Under the pieces are notes generated by a model that saw only the letters and a list, made by a program, of their open reading frames with translations, had not been told where the DNA came from and searched no databases. Below are positions 9,840 through 20,190 of a stretch of DNA of 64,000 nucleotides, piece after piece. The position numbers were made by a program, and so were the translations under genes. Location of the stretch: contig JBAIAA010000103.1 of the NCBI GenBank assembly GCA_037893245.1, positions 248,001 through 312,000 on the forward strand, in the 5' to 3' direction. Source of the DNA: Crossaster papposus. Taxonomy: Eukaryota; Echinodermata; Asteroidea; Velatida; Solasteridae. How positions within the stretch are numbered: position 1 is the first letter of the stretch; every line of letters starts with the position of its first letter.

Positions 9840-10470
9840 GAGACACTACAGACAGTGGATCTCCGGATCCCTGGGTCTCTAAGTGGCTGGCGATGCAGAG
9901 TCGCGGACTCGCGGTCGAGGACGAGTCAGTTTACCGACAGATAACGCTACAGACAGTGGATCCCCCCCCGGATCCCTGGGTCTCTGAGTGTCTGGCGGCG
10001 TGGAGTCATGGAGTCATGGAGTCACGGTCGAGGACGAGTCAGTTCACCGACAGAAGTCGCTACAGACAGTAGATCCCTGGGTCTCTAGGTGTCTGGCGGC
10101 GTGGAGTCACGGAGTCACGGTCGAGGACGAGTCAGTTCACCGACAGAGGTCGCTACAGACAGTGGATCCCCGGATACCTGGGTCTCTGGGTGTCTGGTGG
10201 CATGGAGTCACGGAGTCACGGTCGAGGACGAGTCAGTTCACCGACAGAGATCGCTACAGACAGTGGATCCCCGGATCTCTGGGTGTCTGGCGGCGTGGAG
10301 TCACGGTCGAGGACGAGTCAGTTCACCGACAGAGATCGCTACAGACAGTGGATCCCCGGATCCCTGGGTCTCTGGGTGTCTGGCGGCGTGGAGTCACGGA
10401 GTCACGGTCAAGGACGAGTCAGTTTACCGACAGATAACGCTACAGACAGTGGATCCCCGGATCGGAAGAA
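9840..10470 (+). repeat. Minisatellite, ~75-100-bp unit
   Basis: Six to seven copies of a unit containing CGCTACAGACAGTGGATCCC, a GGGTCTCTGGGTGTCTGG block, GTGGAGTCACGG and CGAGGACGAGTCAGTTCACC. Units differ by loss of an internal GGATCC or GAGTCACG sub-repeat. Three overlapping open frames arise only because the unit lacks stops; they are not genes. Confidence 0.9.
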
Positions 10471-10870
10471 AAGGCAAATGAAATTGAGGAAGAAAACCCC
10501 ACATTTTCGAGATCGAAGCATGTTTATATACCCATTTCAATGGAAATAAACATTTTTGAGAAAGAAGCATGTTTATACATGTACAGCCGAACCTCGTTAA
10601 TAAGAGGTCCTCACAAGTGGGTAATTGTTTTGTTCTCCAGGGAGCGATCCAGTTGATTTACGTTGGAAACACGACTATCTGCCGTCATGTTGATATTAAT
10701 TAGACTCTACCCTACATTACCACACTCTCTGACGTCTCAACAAAAGACTGCAAATGAGACAATTACGATCAGGAGAAAAAAATGACCATATTTGAGGAAA
10801 ATTTATCATGTTAATTTTTTTCTCTCTTGATATTGAAAGTTACTAAAACTGTAACAAAAAGTGAGTGCGA

Positions 10871-11267
10871 ATGTTTACTTTTTGTATACCACAGGCAGAC
10901 ACTGCTTCATCCTCGGGAAGACAAGGTCATCACAGTAGTGCAATGCGCCGACAACAGCTGAAGTCGGCCACAGACTCAGCGGCCAAATCCTATGCGATTT
11001 TCAAGAATTGCAGTCCACGTGTGGCGGACATACTGTGGGTTAACTGGGAGGGGGCCCGAGTGAACTACACCAAGAATGGACTGAGCCAGGGCTTCAAGAT
11101 GCACATGAACACTTACGAGGGACACCCTTGGATATTCCGCGATTACCACAGCGGCGACAAGCTTGTTTTTACGGCAGGGACGGACAGGCAGAGTCAAGAG
11201 GTATTCTTTCCGATTCCTGTGGACGACCAAAATCTGCATGCCACCCAAGTCAACATACAGATACCAG
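10871..11267 (+). CDS. VHL: von Hippel-Lindau protein homologue, main exon
   Basis: The frame carries the VHL beta domain: FKNCSPRVADILWVNWEG (human FCNRSPRVV...WLNFDG), then EGHPWIFRD and VFFPIPVDDQN. The His and Trp of the substrate pocket (human H115 and W117) are present in GHPW. VHL is the substrate-recognition subunit of a Cullin-2/Elongin B/C ubiquitin ligase that binds hydroxylated HIF-alpha. Coding probably starts at an acceptor (CCACAG at 10889-10894, exon from 10895, phase 0) or at ATG 10871 or ATG 10943. The exon ends P-G|GTGAAA at 11267 in phase 1. This is the same codon and phase as the human exon 2/3 junction, whereas the human exon 1/2 intron is absent. Confidence 0.9.
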
Positions 11268-11585
11268 GTGAAAAAAAATGATGCCACTTTTTTTTTTTTC
11301 TTCAGGTGGTTCAGTTTAGTACCCATACTTTCACTGATGCGGCCATCTTTGGGATCAGACCACTGGTCAAGTGATATTATTTCAGGGAGCATTTCAAAAG
11401 GAAATGTTCTCAACATGCCATTCTATTCCGAACGCGATAAGATATAATCTATCCAAATTTCCCATTGCTTTACAACCCCCCCCCCCCCCCCCCCACCAAA
11501 AAAAGACCAAGCTAAAACTTTTTTTTCACGTTTTAGAACATTTTGAAATTATTTTATTCATGTAGTAATCAATTTTGTTTTCCAG

Positions 11586-11719
11586 TGTACACATTACGGG
11601 AGAGATCACTTCAAGTTGTCAGAAATGTCATCAAAGACAAATCGGACTTTGACAAACTGGAGATTCCGTTGGAGTTGAAGTCGCAGCTTGCCAATCCCGA
11701 AGACACTGTCGAATGGTGA
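11586..11719 (+). CDS. VHL: VHL homologue, last exon (alpha domain)
   Basis: Acceptor TTTTCCAG at 11578-11585, then VYTLRERSLQVVRNVIKD to LANPEDTVEW and a TGA stop at 11717-11719. This is the Elongin-C-binding alpha helix. The human sequence around the BC box has Cys (C162) where this has Ser (TLRERS). The C-terminal tail is about 15 residues shorter than the human protein. The phase joins perfectly to 11267 (G plus TG gives Val). A C-homopolymer followed by T-rich sequence fills the intron. Confidence 0.9.
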
Positions 11720-12138
11720 CCTATCTAGCCCAATATGGGGATAAATTCTCCATATTTCGTTTCCCGAGGCTTCTTCCGATGTCGTCGGTTGAGATGAGCT
11801 GATAAATGAAGTTACCGCGAGGTACTCTTGGAAGTGGTGGAGTACAATGTCTAGCATCATAAGCATCATCACGAAGTCTGAAGTTAATATATTTGAGTAC
11901 ATGTATGTACAGGGTGCCCCACAAAAAGATACATCAGCTCATTGAAAATGTACAGGGGTCAATTTTTCCTTAGTCATTTTCTCTAGTTTTTTCCCTCTTT
12001 TTTTTGGAGAAGCTCACAAAAATTGTACCCTCCGACGTGCCACCGTACTATTTCTGATAGTCGCCGTAAAAAAGCCAAAGGTCATGGGTCAAAAAAATCT
12101 CATGTTACATGTATACCTAGTTCAAAGCATGCCGAATA
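11720..12138. other. VHL 3' flank
   Basis: Presumed 3' UTR and intergenic sequence. There is no clear AATAAA close to the stop and no gene is recognised. Confidence 0.35.
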
Positions 12139-12465
12139 ATGTGTGAACATATAAAGCCGTAAAACCAAAACAGCTTGGGGGTTTACGACTATCGAAAATA
12201 GTACGTACGCGCGTTAGTGTATAAACAACATGGCGGCACGTCGTCGCAGATTTTTGAGGTCTGGATTTCACCGCGAGACCTTCCCAAGCAATCAATCGTG
12301 CCTTATTCAACAACACCAGCTGGTTTCTGGGTCTCTGACCTATCGATAAAGGGCTGTGTGAACATATAGAGCCGTAAAACCAAAACAGCTTGAGGGGAAA
12401 CACAAAATACAAGCAACTATTGAAAATAGTACGATGTGTGTTGGTGTATAAAAAGATGGCGGTGC
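12139..12465 (+). repeat. Direct duplication, ~100-bp unit
   Basis: GTGTGAACATATAAAGCCGT...AACATGGCGGC (about 12141-12236) recurs in diverged form as GTGTGAACATATAGAGCCGT...AAGATGGCGGT (about 12356-12463). They are separated by ~120 bp of unrelated sequence. The 120-codon minus-strand frame across it is a repeat artefact. Confidence 0.7.
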
Positions 12466-12490
12466 GTCGCAGGGTTACAGGCATTACTTT

Positions 12491-12691
12491 CAGGGGCCAA
12501 TTTCATAAAACATGGAAGCACAACAATTTGCTTAGCACAAAAAAGTCTTGCTCAGTCAAAACAGGTTATCGGCCAAAACTCCACCTGCTTTTCATTCAAA
12601 GCAAAACAAAAAGCTGAGTACCAGTCACAAACAATAAACATAAACTGAAATGTTTTTTGTGTGATTACACGTTTTATGAAATTGGCCCCTG
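12491..12691. repeat. MITE with CAGGGGCCAATTTCATAAAAC ends
   Basis: A 201-bp element with perfect ~20-bp terminal inverted repeats (CAGGGGCCAATTTCATAAAA / its complement). The interior resembles sequences after GPCR genes in the three units (TTTGCTTAGCAC...AAAAAGTCTT). A half copy begins near 14778. Confidence 0.85.
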
Positions 12692-12875
12692 GTCTAAGTG
12701 GGTTTCAAGGGGGACAAAATAGAAAGACCCCAAAATATTTTTTTTGTTCTGTGTGCCCGAGGTATATCATTATCATTTATCAGTGAAATGGCTTTTAATG
12801 TGGAAGCAAATTTGGCATCAAGTGTTGTGAAAGGTTTTATAGTGGATTATTGGAATAATATTGTGGTTGGCGGGC

Positions 12876-13446
12876 TTTACAGGTTTGATACACCATTTGC
12901 AGACATCAAACAATTTTACTACTGAATTTTTTAGAAATATTTTACTTATTTAAAAGTAAATAATGATTCTAGGGCAAAATGATTGCGCTATATATCCTGT
13001 ACTGTAATTGTCCCGAAAATTTGAAAAACAAGAATAACAGGATCCACTGCCCAACGCTGGTTGAAAACGAACGCCTTTTTCTTGGCATCCATGTAATGTT
13101 TGTAAAACTTCGGACAGGTCAGTTAACCAGTTCGCGCCGGGATTATTTTAACATCGCCGAGCCGAGGGGCGGGATTATTTTTAACGAAACTCGATCCGAA
13201 GCGGGTTCAGGCTGATAGTGCTGTGAAGCACACCCACACATTTCCGGCCTTGCTCGCTGCTGACATACATTTCCGAACTTGAACTTGGCGTGTTTATGCG
13301 TCATCCGTTTTGAATTTGGGGAAATGTTTGCGTTTATATACGTCATCCGGCGCGAACTGGTTAAGCGATATTTACTATATAATACCTTCAAATCCACCCA
13401 TTCCTGATAAATTCAAGCAATCACCAATGGTGTATTTTACCTTTAA
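12876..13446 (+). repeat. TTAA MITE family 1, interrupted by a second MITE
   Basis: The left end reads TACAGGTTTGATACACCATT and the right end CCAATGGTGTATTTTACCTTTAA. The GGTCAGTTAA|CGATATTTACT junction seen in other copies is split here by the 234-bp element at 13127-13360. Confidence 0.85.
13127..13360 (-). repeat. TTAA MITE family 2 (CCAGTTCGCGCCGG ends), copy 1
   Basis: A 234-bp element with 14-bp terminal inverted repeats CCAGTTCGCGCCGG/CCGGCGCGAACTGG, flanked on both sides by TTAA (13123-13126 and 13361-13364). The target is the single TTAA of the host element, so the duplication is unambiguous. The interior is GC-richer than its surroundings. Confidence 0.9.
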
Positions 13447-14958
13447 ACAGATGTGTTTAAAATCGGCTCATAACCCTTGCATTTGCATTCCTAGGCATGT
13501 GACCTGGATTATTGTCAATTTACCCATGGAAAAAAATGAAATACATGTACATGTAGTCCATGGTCTGCTGTTGCCAAATTCATATCTCGACATCATACGA
13601 GTTCCCACGACAGAAGTATTGTAAAGTAAAAAACTTACTTTTCTCATTCCTAACATCCAAAATTTAAGCGCCCTTTGTGGTAAAGTTGGGATGATTGCAG
13701 CATAACATTCGAATTCCAAATATAGAAGCTGGAGGACTGTGACGAGTCTATTCCTTGTTTTGTTGTTATTCAACATGCATGACATCATGGACATGTTCAA
13801 GGTTTTAATGGGCCGACCAGGAAACCATATATATACATGCACTTCACTTCCCCAATATATTTTGTACAGGACTCTCTGAATAAAAAAGTAAACAAAACAG
13901 GGTGTGGTGGAATCAAATGCAGACATATTTTATTCATATTTCCATACTGTATTTTACATTGCACTTACTGATACAGTAAGTTTAACACATCTTTATTTAA
14001 ATTTCACAAACCAAACAGATGTACAGAAAAATAATATCTATCTTTACACATTTTTTTAAAACAGGCTGTACTGCATTTTGGTTATCTAGATGTATAGTTT
14101 GCATGTTAAAAGGCATGTGTAGATTTATATAAATAAGATGTGGATTAAAAATGTTAGAATTTACTGTTCGTGTATGCAATTTATTACTGCCTAAAGGCGA
14201 TACATAGTACATTCAGTCAGGCCGCTGCATAGTACAAGATGTACAGAGACGTTTTATTCGCAGTTATTTGACACTCGCATCAACAAGATTCTACAAGGTT
14301 TTGTGAGCATGGAGAAGTGCCCCGTGGCAATAGGTCATAAATTCGTTTTTGCAGCAGTGTTGGGTGACAAGTGAAAAATTATTATTTTCTGCGTCGAATA
14401 ATACTATTTTCAATGATTATTTTTTGTTGTGAAGGCTATTTACGAGGCTTGTGAAATGAGGTATGAAAATACTTTTTCTTTAGAATACCTGCCTGTTTTG
14501 AAATGAATTGCCAGTTCAACGGGCTATTATTTTTGGATGCGAAAATTGACGAGAATTGTAAACTTTTGCACTCCGAAATTTCCATTTCAATGACGTCATT
14601 CATATGTACACACTGATCTCCTTTTATAATGGAAATCAATGGTTGTACTTTACACATGTTGTAGTTGGACACCTTTACTCTGCGTTTACCCTACTCATAA
14701 GGCTGTGTGGAGCAGGGGACCCGACATGCAAAAGCGCCCTTGAGTTTAGTATAGCAATGCATGATTAGTCAAGATACCAGGGGTCAATTTCATAAAACAT
14801 ATGCAAGCACAAAAATAGTTTTGCTTCGTAAAAACAGGTTACCAGCCAAAACTCCATGTACTTTTCATGCTATTAAAGATCACAGAGTTTATGGAAGAAT
14901 TCTTATTCAGACCAGTTGTGTATGCAAAATCTATCAAAGCTCATAATAATAAGGTCAG
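13447..14958. other. Intergenic, no gene recognised
   Basis: AT-rich sequence with short frames of no recognisable family. A half copy of the CAGGGGxCAATTTCATAAAAC MITE starts near 14778. Confidence 0.35.
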
Positions 14959-15093
14959 CTCTCGTACTCCAGGTGCAGAGAGATTTTCAAAGAAGCTCTG
15001 AAGGAGGTGGGTGTAGACCCAACAAAGTTTGGTCTGCATAGCCTGCGTGCAGGTGGAGCCACAGCAGCTGTGGGTGTGCCAGACAGGTGTTGA
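14959..15093 (+). pseudogene. Tyrosine recombinase C-terminal fragment
   Basis: A 44-codon frame reads LSYSRCREIFKEALKEVG then VDPTKFGLHSLRAGGATAA. The HSLRAGGAT block is the HxxR box of tyrosine recombinases from eukaryotic mobile elements. The sequence stops at TGA after GVPDRC, before the catalytic tyrosine, and runs into an A8 tract and Ty3/Gypsy sequence. It is probably an insertion breakpoint. It complements in domain terms, but is not contiguous with, the relic at 120-470. Confidence 0.65.
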
Positions 15094-15149
15094 AAAAAAA
15101 CATGGCAGATGGCTTTCTTGGGCTCGCCTCCTACAACTCCTACAACTCC

Positions 15150-17229
15150 TACAACTCGCCTGCCCCCTCCACGCCCTGACCACCAAGAGCCAGAGAACGT
15201 TCTCTTGGTCGGTCGCTTGCCAGTCAGCGTTCGAACATCTGAAGGACGGAGCACCAATACATCTTGGACACGGATACCAGCAACTGCACCATTGGAGCGG
15301 TGTTGGCACAGGAAGGAAAGGAAGGTGAGCAGGTGATCGCGTACGGGAGCCGCACCTTGTCCAAGGCCAAACGCAACTACTGTACCACTCGGAGAGAGTT
15401 GCTGGCCGTCGTCCACTATTTCAAACACTACCTCCTCGGCAAACGGTTCTTGCTCCGAACGGACCACGGATTCTTGCGGTGGCTGTTCAACTTCAAGGAG
15501 CCGGAGGGGCAGCAGCCGGAGGCTGGGTTGCTATGAGTTCGACGTGGAACACGGGGCAGGAAAGAAGCACACGAACGCCAATGCCGTTTCCAGGATCCAG
15601 TGTGGACGTTCGGGCGAGGTCAGCCACGAGTGCTACACCAAGGGACCCCTGTTGGGAGCCACTGGGGAAGCTGAGCTGGAGGAGACCGCCGCGGTGGAGA
15701 GACTCCTGGCGGCTTGGGACCCAGAAGAGCTGAAGCAGGAACAACGCGACGACCCGGAGTTGGGCCGGATCGCCCACTGGCTAGAGGATAGGGTTCCCAG
15801 ACCTGGCTGGTCGGACGTGTCGGCCCTGGACGAGTGCCTGGTGGGCGAAGTGGGAGACCCTGCGACTGTCCCACGGCATGTTGCAGATAAGGTGGGAGCA
15901 GCCCCAAGGTGGACCCCCGACGTGGAAGATAGTAGTCCCGCGGCCTCGGGTGAAGAATGTCTTGCGGTTGACCCATGATGGCGGGACATCGGGACACTTG
16001 GGGGGTCGTCCGGACGGTTGCTCGGCTGAGACAGGCGCCGGGTTACTTCCGGGAGATGCGAAGTCAGGCGGAGGAGTGGTGCCGGAAGTGCCTTAAGTGT
16101 GGATCCAAGAAGCCGCCCCCTCGACCCCTCTAGGCCCCACTGCAGCAGTACTTAGTGGGTGCGCCGATGGAGCTCATTGCAATCGACCTCACAGGCCGGT
16201 TCCCCAAGACCAAAGCCGGGAATACCAGCATTATGGTGGTGGCCGACTACTTTACCAAGTGGGTGGAGGGGTTTCTGATTCCGGATCAGACAACGCGCAC
16301 TGTGGCCAAAACCCTCGTGGAGCAGGTCGTCACCCGGTTTGGAACCCCCTCGAGATCAAAACGGATCAGGGGAGGGAGTTCGAGGCCCGACTTTTCCAGG
16401 ACACCAGCCAACTACTGGGGTCTACAAGACCCGCACTATGCCGTTCCACCCTCAGTCCAACGGAATGGTGGAGCGGTTCAACCGCACCGTCAAGACGATG
16501 TTAAGCCTGTTCGTGCAGGAGAACCAGGATGACTGGGACGAACACCTCTCATACGTCATGATGGCGTACCATTCCTCCCAGCACGATAGCACCAAGTTCA
16601 CGCCGAACATGATCATGCTCGGCCGAGAGGTGCGACTTCCATTGTACTTGGTGGTGGGACAGCCGGAGGAGCCAACGGTAAAAGCAACGGAACAGGAATA
16701 CGTGGACGAGTTGAGCGCACAAGTTCGCTCGACAGCATCTGAAGGGAAGCAGACACACCAGAAGCAACATTACGATCGTCGGGCGGAGGGTGCCGGCTAC
16801 GAGCCCGAACGTGCCGCGTGGCTCTACACCCCCTCCAAGAAGGTGGTTCCCACGCCCAAGCTGCAGTGCTGGTGGGACAGGCCTTTCGTGGTATTGAAGA
16901 GGACCGAGAGGTCGCCTCGCGCCAAGGCCAAGGTGGTCCATTTCAACCGGCTGAAGCCGTACTTGGGTGACGACCAGGTGGACTGGTGGAGACGCGCTGC
17001 AGGGGACCACACAGTAGAGCCCAGCCGAGTCACAGAGGAAGGACAGCCGCCTCCAGGTGGGCAGGCATCACCAGCATCCAGCCCAGAGCCCAGGGTTCCT
17101 TCGGCGGGACCGCCGGGGGACAGGGATGACCAAGTCTTGCCGGCCGGGTGTCGGGTGGAGCTACTGGACGAGACCTGGATGCGTTTGGACACGGACGGCG
17201 TCATCCGGCGGCCACCTCCCACCTTCTAG
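15150..17229 (+). pseudogene. Ty3/Gypsy LTR retrotransposon, truncated pol (RNase H, integrase)
   Basis: The frame begins in the RT-RNase H connection (LHALTTKSQRTFSW). It continues with RNase H (DTDTSNCTIGAVLAQ, YGSRTLSKAKRNYC, TRRELLAVVHYFKHYL, LRTDHGFL). After a frameshift near 15535 come GKKHTNANAVSR, an integrase zinc finger (LTHDGGTSGHLG ... WCRKCLKCGSKK) and the catalytic core (IAIDLTGRFPKTKAGN with VVADYFTKWVEGF; TDQGREF; SNGMVERFNRTVKTML). The C-terminal part (WLYTPSKK, HFNRLKPYLGD) is followed by a proline-rich tail and stop at 17229. Gag, protease and most of RT are missing. At least three frameshifts are needed. GC content is far higher than the flanks. It is dead. Confidence 0.9.
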
Positions 17230-17376
17230 ATGGGAACTTTAACTAGTTTTCCTTCTTTTGTTGTTTTAATTGTTTTAATTGTTGGCGGTATGCGATTTCC
17301 GGTGCGGGTCTTCCGGGTGTGCGGCGGCAGAGCCCGCCGTCTTGTTTGGGGGCAAACAAGGTCTTCGTGAGGGCTG

Positions 17377-17748
17377 TGTAGCGTCGGTGCCGGTTGGCCG
17401 GTTGGCCGGTAGAGGGCACTAGAGCACTACGATCTATAACCTCACCCATTATCTACTTGGCTACTGGGAGAGGTCGACAGAAGCCGTTTTTCTAAGTGCT
17501 TTAATGTACCTCTGGCCTATGTGTAACTAGTTGACTGAGCAATAACAATATATTTTAGTATTATTGTTGAAACTACTGAATAATCATGACGCGAGGGGTG
17601 TAGAAACGCCCATTTACCCTTTCCAATAGTGGTGAAAAAAAATTCGCCGGCTGGCCGGCCATCTGACAGTGCGCCCTCAAATGGCGTAATGCAGTCACGT
17701 TTCTAATTTGCATATTGTAGCGTCGGTGCCGGTAGAGGGCACTAGAGC
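17377..17748 (+). repeat. Repeated LTR-like start, ~340 bp apart
   Basis: TGTAGCGTCGGTGCCGG...TAGAGGGCACTAGAGC occurs at 17377-17425 and again at 17716-17748 (the first carries an extra TTGGCCGGTTGGCCGG). The location just 3' of the Gypsy pol remnant and the TG start suggest LTR remnants, but no complete LTR pair is visible. Confidence 0.4.
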
Positions 17749-18574
17749 GATCCCGCGGTGGAATCGCTGTGGTGGTTCCTGCTGGTGCGCCCTGAAAACC
17801 CGTACTTGTGAGCGCATACGCCGAACCGGTTCTGACCAGTTTCTAGTGCCGCGTGATAGCGTTAGCTTCATGTCAGTGTTTTGGTGCGAGAGTTGCACGA
17901 ATGAACAGGCTGAGAATCACCGAAACCACAGAATACCTGTCTTGAGTTTCCTTCTTGTGTGCGTGTCGACCCCAGAAACGGTCCACTTACAATATTCATA
18001 TCCACAATCGACATACGATTGCAAAATTTGTGCACGATGATCGTTGATGTTGCGCAATAGCAGTCTGTTTTGTAGTAATTTTTATAGCGATAATGTTGTA
18101 ATATTTCAGTATCGACAATGTGACAGAAACAAATTTGCCCAAAAAGCAACACGAAAGGAATAAATCATTTTGTTTACATTCCAAAACTGTTCGACGCGCA
18201 CAGAATTTCTAGGCAAAGCCGAATTCGAAGCCGAAAAGGCACATATAAGAACATGGGCAGCCGGCACCGCTGGTACTATGTTTCTAGGAAACTCTGCAAT
18301 AACCGAGGGGGGTATAAAGCGGGGCACCAGCTCAAATAACACGTGCCGCGCCTACCAATCGGGAACAGCCAATTCGGCAACCGAACAACGGGATACGATT
18401 TCGGGAAGGCTTCGGCTAGACTAGACTGGTACGGTGCGGCCGCGCCGGTTGGCTGTAGCTAGCTTGCACTGCGCCCCGAAGATCGGCCACACAATGCTAT
18501 AAAAAGTATGCACATTTCGCGCAATGCATACGTGCACCCAGTCACCATCACATACACTGTCTTGTGTGCATACA
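17749..18574. other. No gene recognised
   Basis: Moderately GC-rich sequence with frames up to 110 codons that show no recognisable domain. It may be the remainder of the degraded retroelement. Confidence 0.3.
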
Positions 18575-18910
18575 TACACACAGTCATATCCTTATAATGA
18601 ATAATTCATGATGAGGCTCAAACTCGGTCGCTGATTGGATCCCTGGAAAAGCGAAAAAGAATTGTCAAAAACTAAGGTTAAAGTTAATAATAATAATTGC
18701 TTGCCGACTAGTGCAAGACCCTTGTGGAAATCCAAAATCATGTACGTTTGTCAAACGCCGGCTTTGGTGCGACATGGATCCAGCTGCAATTTGTAAACTA
18801 CGCATGCGTGAGACCAGAACGCACACGAAGCCGGGATTTGAAAAACAGACACAACGTTAACGAATCTGCGTGCCCGCGGGCGTCGAAATAACACAAGGGT
18901 CTTGTGCAAC
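18575..18910 (+). repeat. Dispersed repeat X, copy 1
   Basis: From CACAGTCATATC...TAATGAATAATTCATGATGA through CTACGCATGCGTGAGACCAG to CAAGGGTCTTGxGCAA. It is closely similar to 53672-54028. It stands upstream of unit A, as its partner stands directly in front of unit C. Confidence 0.85.
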
Positions 18911-19030
18911 ACTACGGAGGAATAAGAGGGTTTCTTTAAAATCGTTCCCGGGAAGTCACGACCGCGCGGGCACGATATGGCGGCCCACAAACACGACGCC
19001 GAGTCACCCGACCAAAAGCACCGCGTTTTT

Positions 19031-19108
19031 CCAACATGGCGCCACCCTAATGCCAAGATGGCGCGGGCCTGTGTTCCAAGATGGCGGCGCCCATGTCCAA
19101 GATGGCGC
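19031..19108 (+). promoter_or_regulatory. Cluster of CCAAGATGGCG motifs (YY1-like)
   Basis: Four near-identical motifs in 80 bp: CCAACATGGCGCC, CCAAGATGGCGCG, CCAAGATGGCGGC and CCAAGATGGCGCA. AAGATGGCGGC is the known YY1 consensus in vertebrates. Binding here is inference; a degenerate tandem repeat would look the same. Confidence 0.4.
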
Positions 19109-19146
19109 ATTTTTGGTTCATTATAATAGTGAATCAATATGGTTCC

Positions 19147-19470
19147 ACGACACTAAATACGGCGCCCATTGTAACCAACACAAAAATAGAAAGAAAGAGC
19201 GCCGCCTGGTGACGTTCAGGAGTAGGGTGGCAATATTTTTGTTGACTGGAAATTAAAGATTAAAACTCCTAGAATAATGTCCGGCTTAACTATAGAATGG
19301 TGGCCCTGTATTCTATGGGAATTGGGGTATACAGGGTTAGGGTTCGGGTCAGTTCATTCTATGTCCTAGGGTAAATAAAGTCGAGAGTTGTCAGTGGGCC
19401 CTGCAATGCATTCTATAATTGCTCCTAATTTTCTTTTCAAATTTATGAGAGTTGACGGAATGAATTTGTT
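19147..19470 (+). repeat. Dispersed repeat Y, copy 1
   Basis: Contains GTAACCAACACAAAAATAGA, GCTCAGGAGTAGGGTGGCAA (variant), ACAGGGTTAGGGT and AGTCGxGAGTTGTCAGTGGG. A similar copy lies at 36961-37294, just in front of unit B. Confidence 0.8.
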
Positions 19471-20082
19471 TGTATACTCCCCTCCCCACAAACCACCCCT
19501 TAAATGGTGGCCCAGCTCTGGGCCCCTCAATTTAACCAAAGCAGCAAAAAATTTAAAAAAAAATAAAAAAAATAAGCCAAGTTCCAAATACCTGGAATTC
19601 ACGTTCATTGATTGTACCACACCAAACCCACACACCTTGCGAGTTAAAAACGATTCCTCACCATGGAATCACCTACCTGCAACTGACGAGTGTCATAACA
19701 GTAAAGACACGAAAGCATTGCTATTGCCAACACAAGAGAATTTGCGATTACAATTCTCTCCTCGCACCCCCAAATAAAATCACATCAGATTTATCTTATA
19801 CCAACAACGGTCATCTAGTCTTTCGTGTTCGCCCATTCCATTTATTTCGGACATAACGGGCCTAGACTAATTCGCGCTTAATTAAGCCATACAAGTCACA
19901 GAGAGAGAAATGTCACTGGATGGGAAAGCGCCATCATTCTCTTAACCAAAAGTTGAACTACTGGTGAATGTTGTGTTCCTTTTCTTGAGTATGTGTTTAT
20001 TAAAGGCATAGACACCTTTGGTTGTCATTTTGAGTAACTACAGATAGTGTCCAGGGCCTTTAAACTTGCGTTTTGTAAGCGA
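19471..20082. other. No gene recognised
   Basis: AT-rich with an A-rich stretch near 19550-19575. The frames present show no known domain. Confidence 0.3.
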
Positions 20083-20190
20083 GAGCAAATCACTCTCCTT
20101 AATTCATTGTTTTGATTTAAGGAGAGCGATTTTAAAATCACTCTCCTTAATTCACCTTTTGATTTAAGGAGAGCGATGCACAGCTCTCCT
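20083..20190. repeat. Alternating AGGAGAGCGAT inverted repeats
   Basis: ATCACTCTCCTTAATTCA and TTGATTTAAGGAGAGCGAT alternate twice and then end in CAGCTCTCCT. Any adjacent pair can form a hairpin of ~15 bp. Confidence 0.7.

Noticed and set aside
9988..10549. Three overlapping frames of 119-149 codons
   Set aside because: They are products of a ~100-bp GC-rich minisatellite lacking stops. The same peptide is repeated in shifted frames.
12122..12484. 120-codon minus-strand frame
   Set aside because: Covers the ~100-bp direct duplication. The repeated peptide (CFGFTALYVHT / LFWFYGSICSHS) is in shifted frames.
15493..17222. Long minus-strand frames over the Gypsy remnant
   Set aside because: Antisense shadows in GC-rich pol sequence. 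No domain recognised.
19330..19360. GGGTTAGGGTT as interstitial telomere (also near 37155)
   Set aside because: Only about two repeat units inside dispersed repeat Y; too short to be telomeric.
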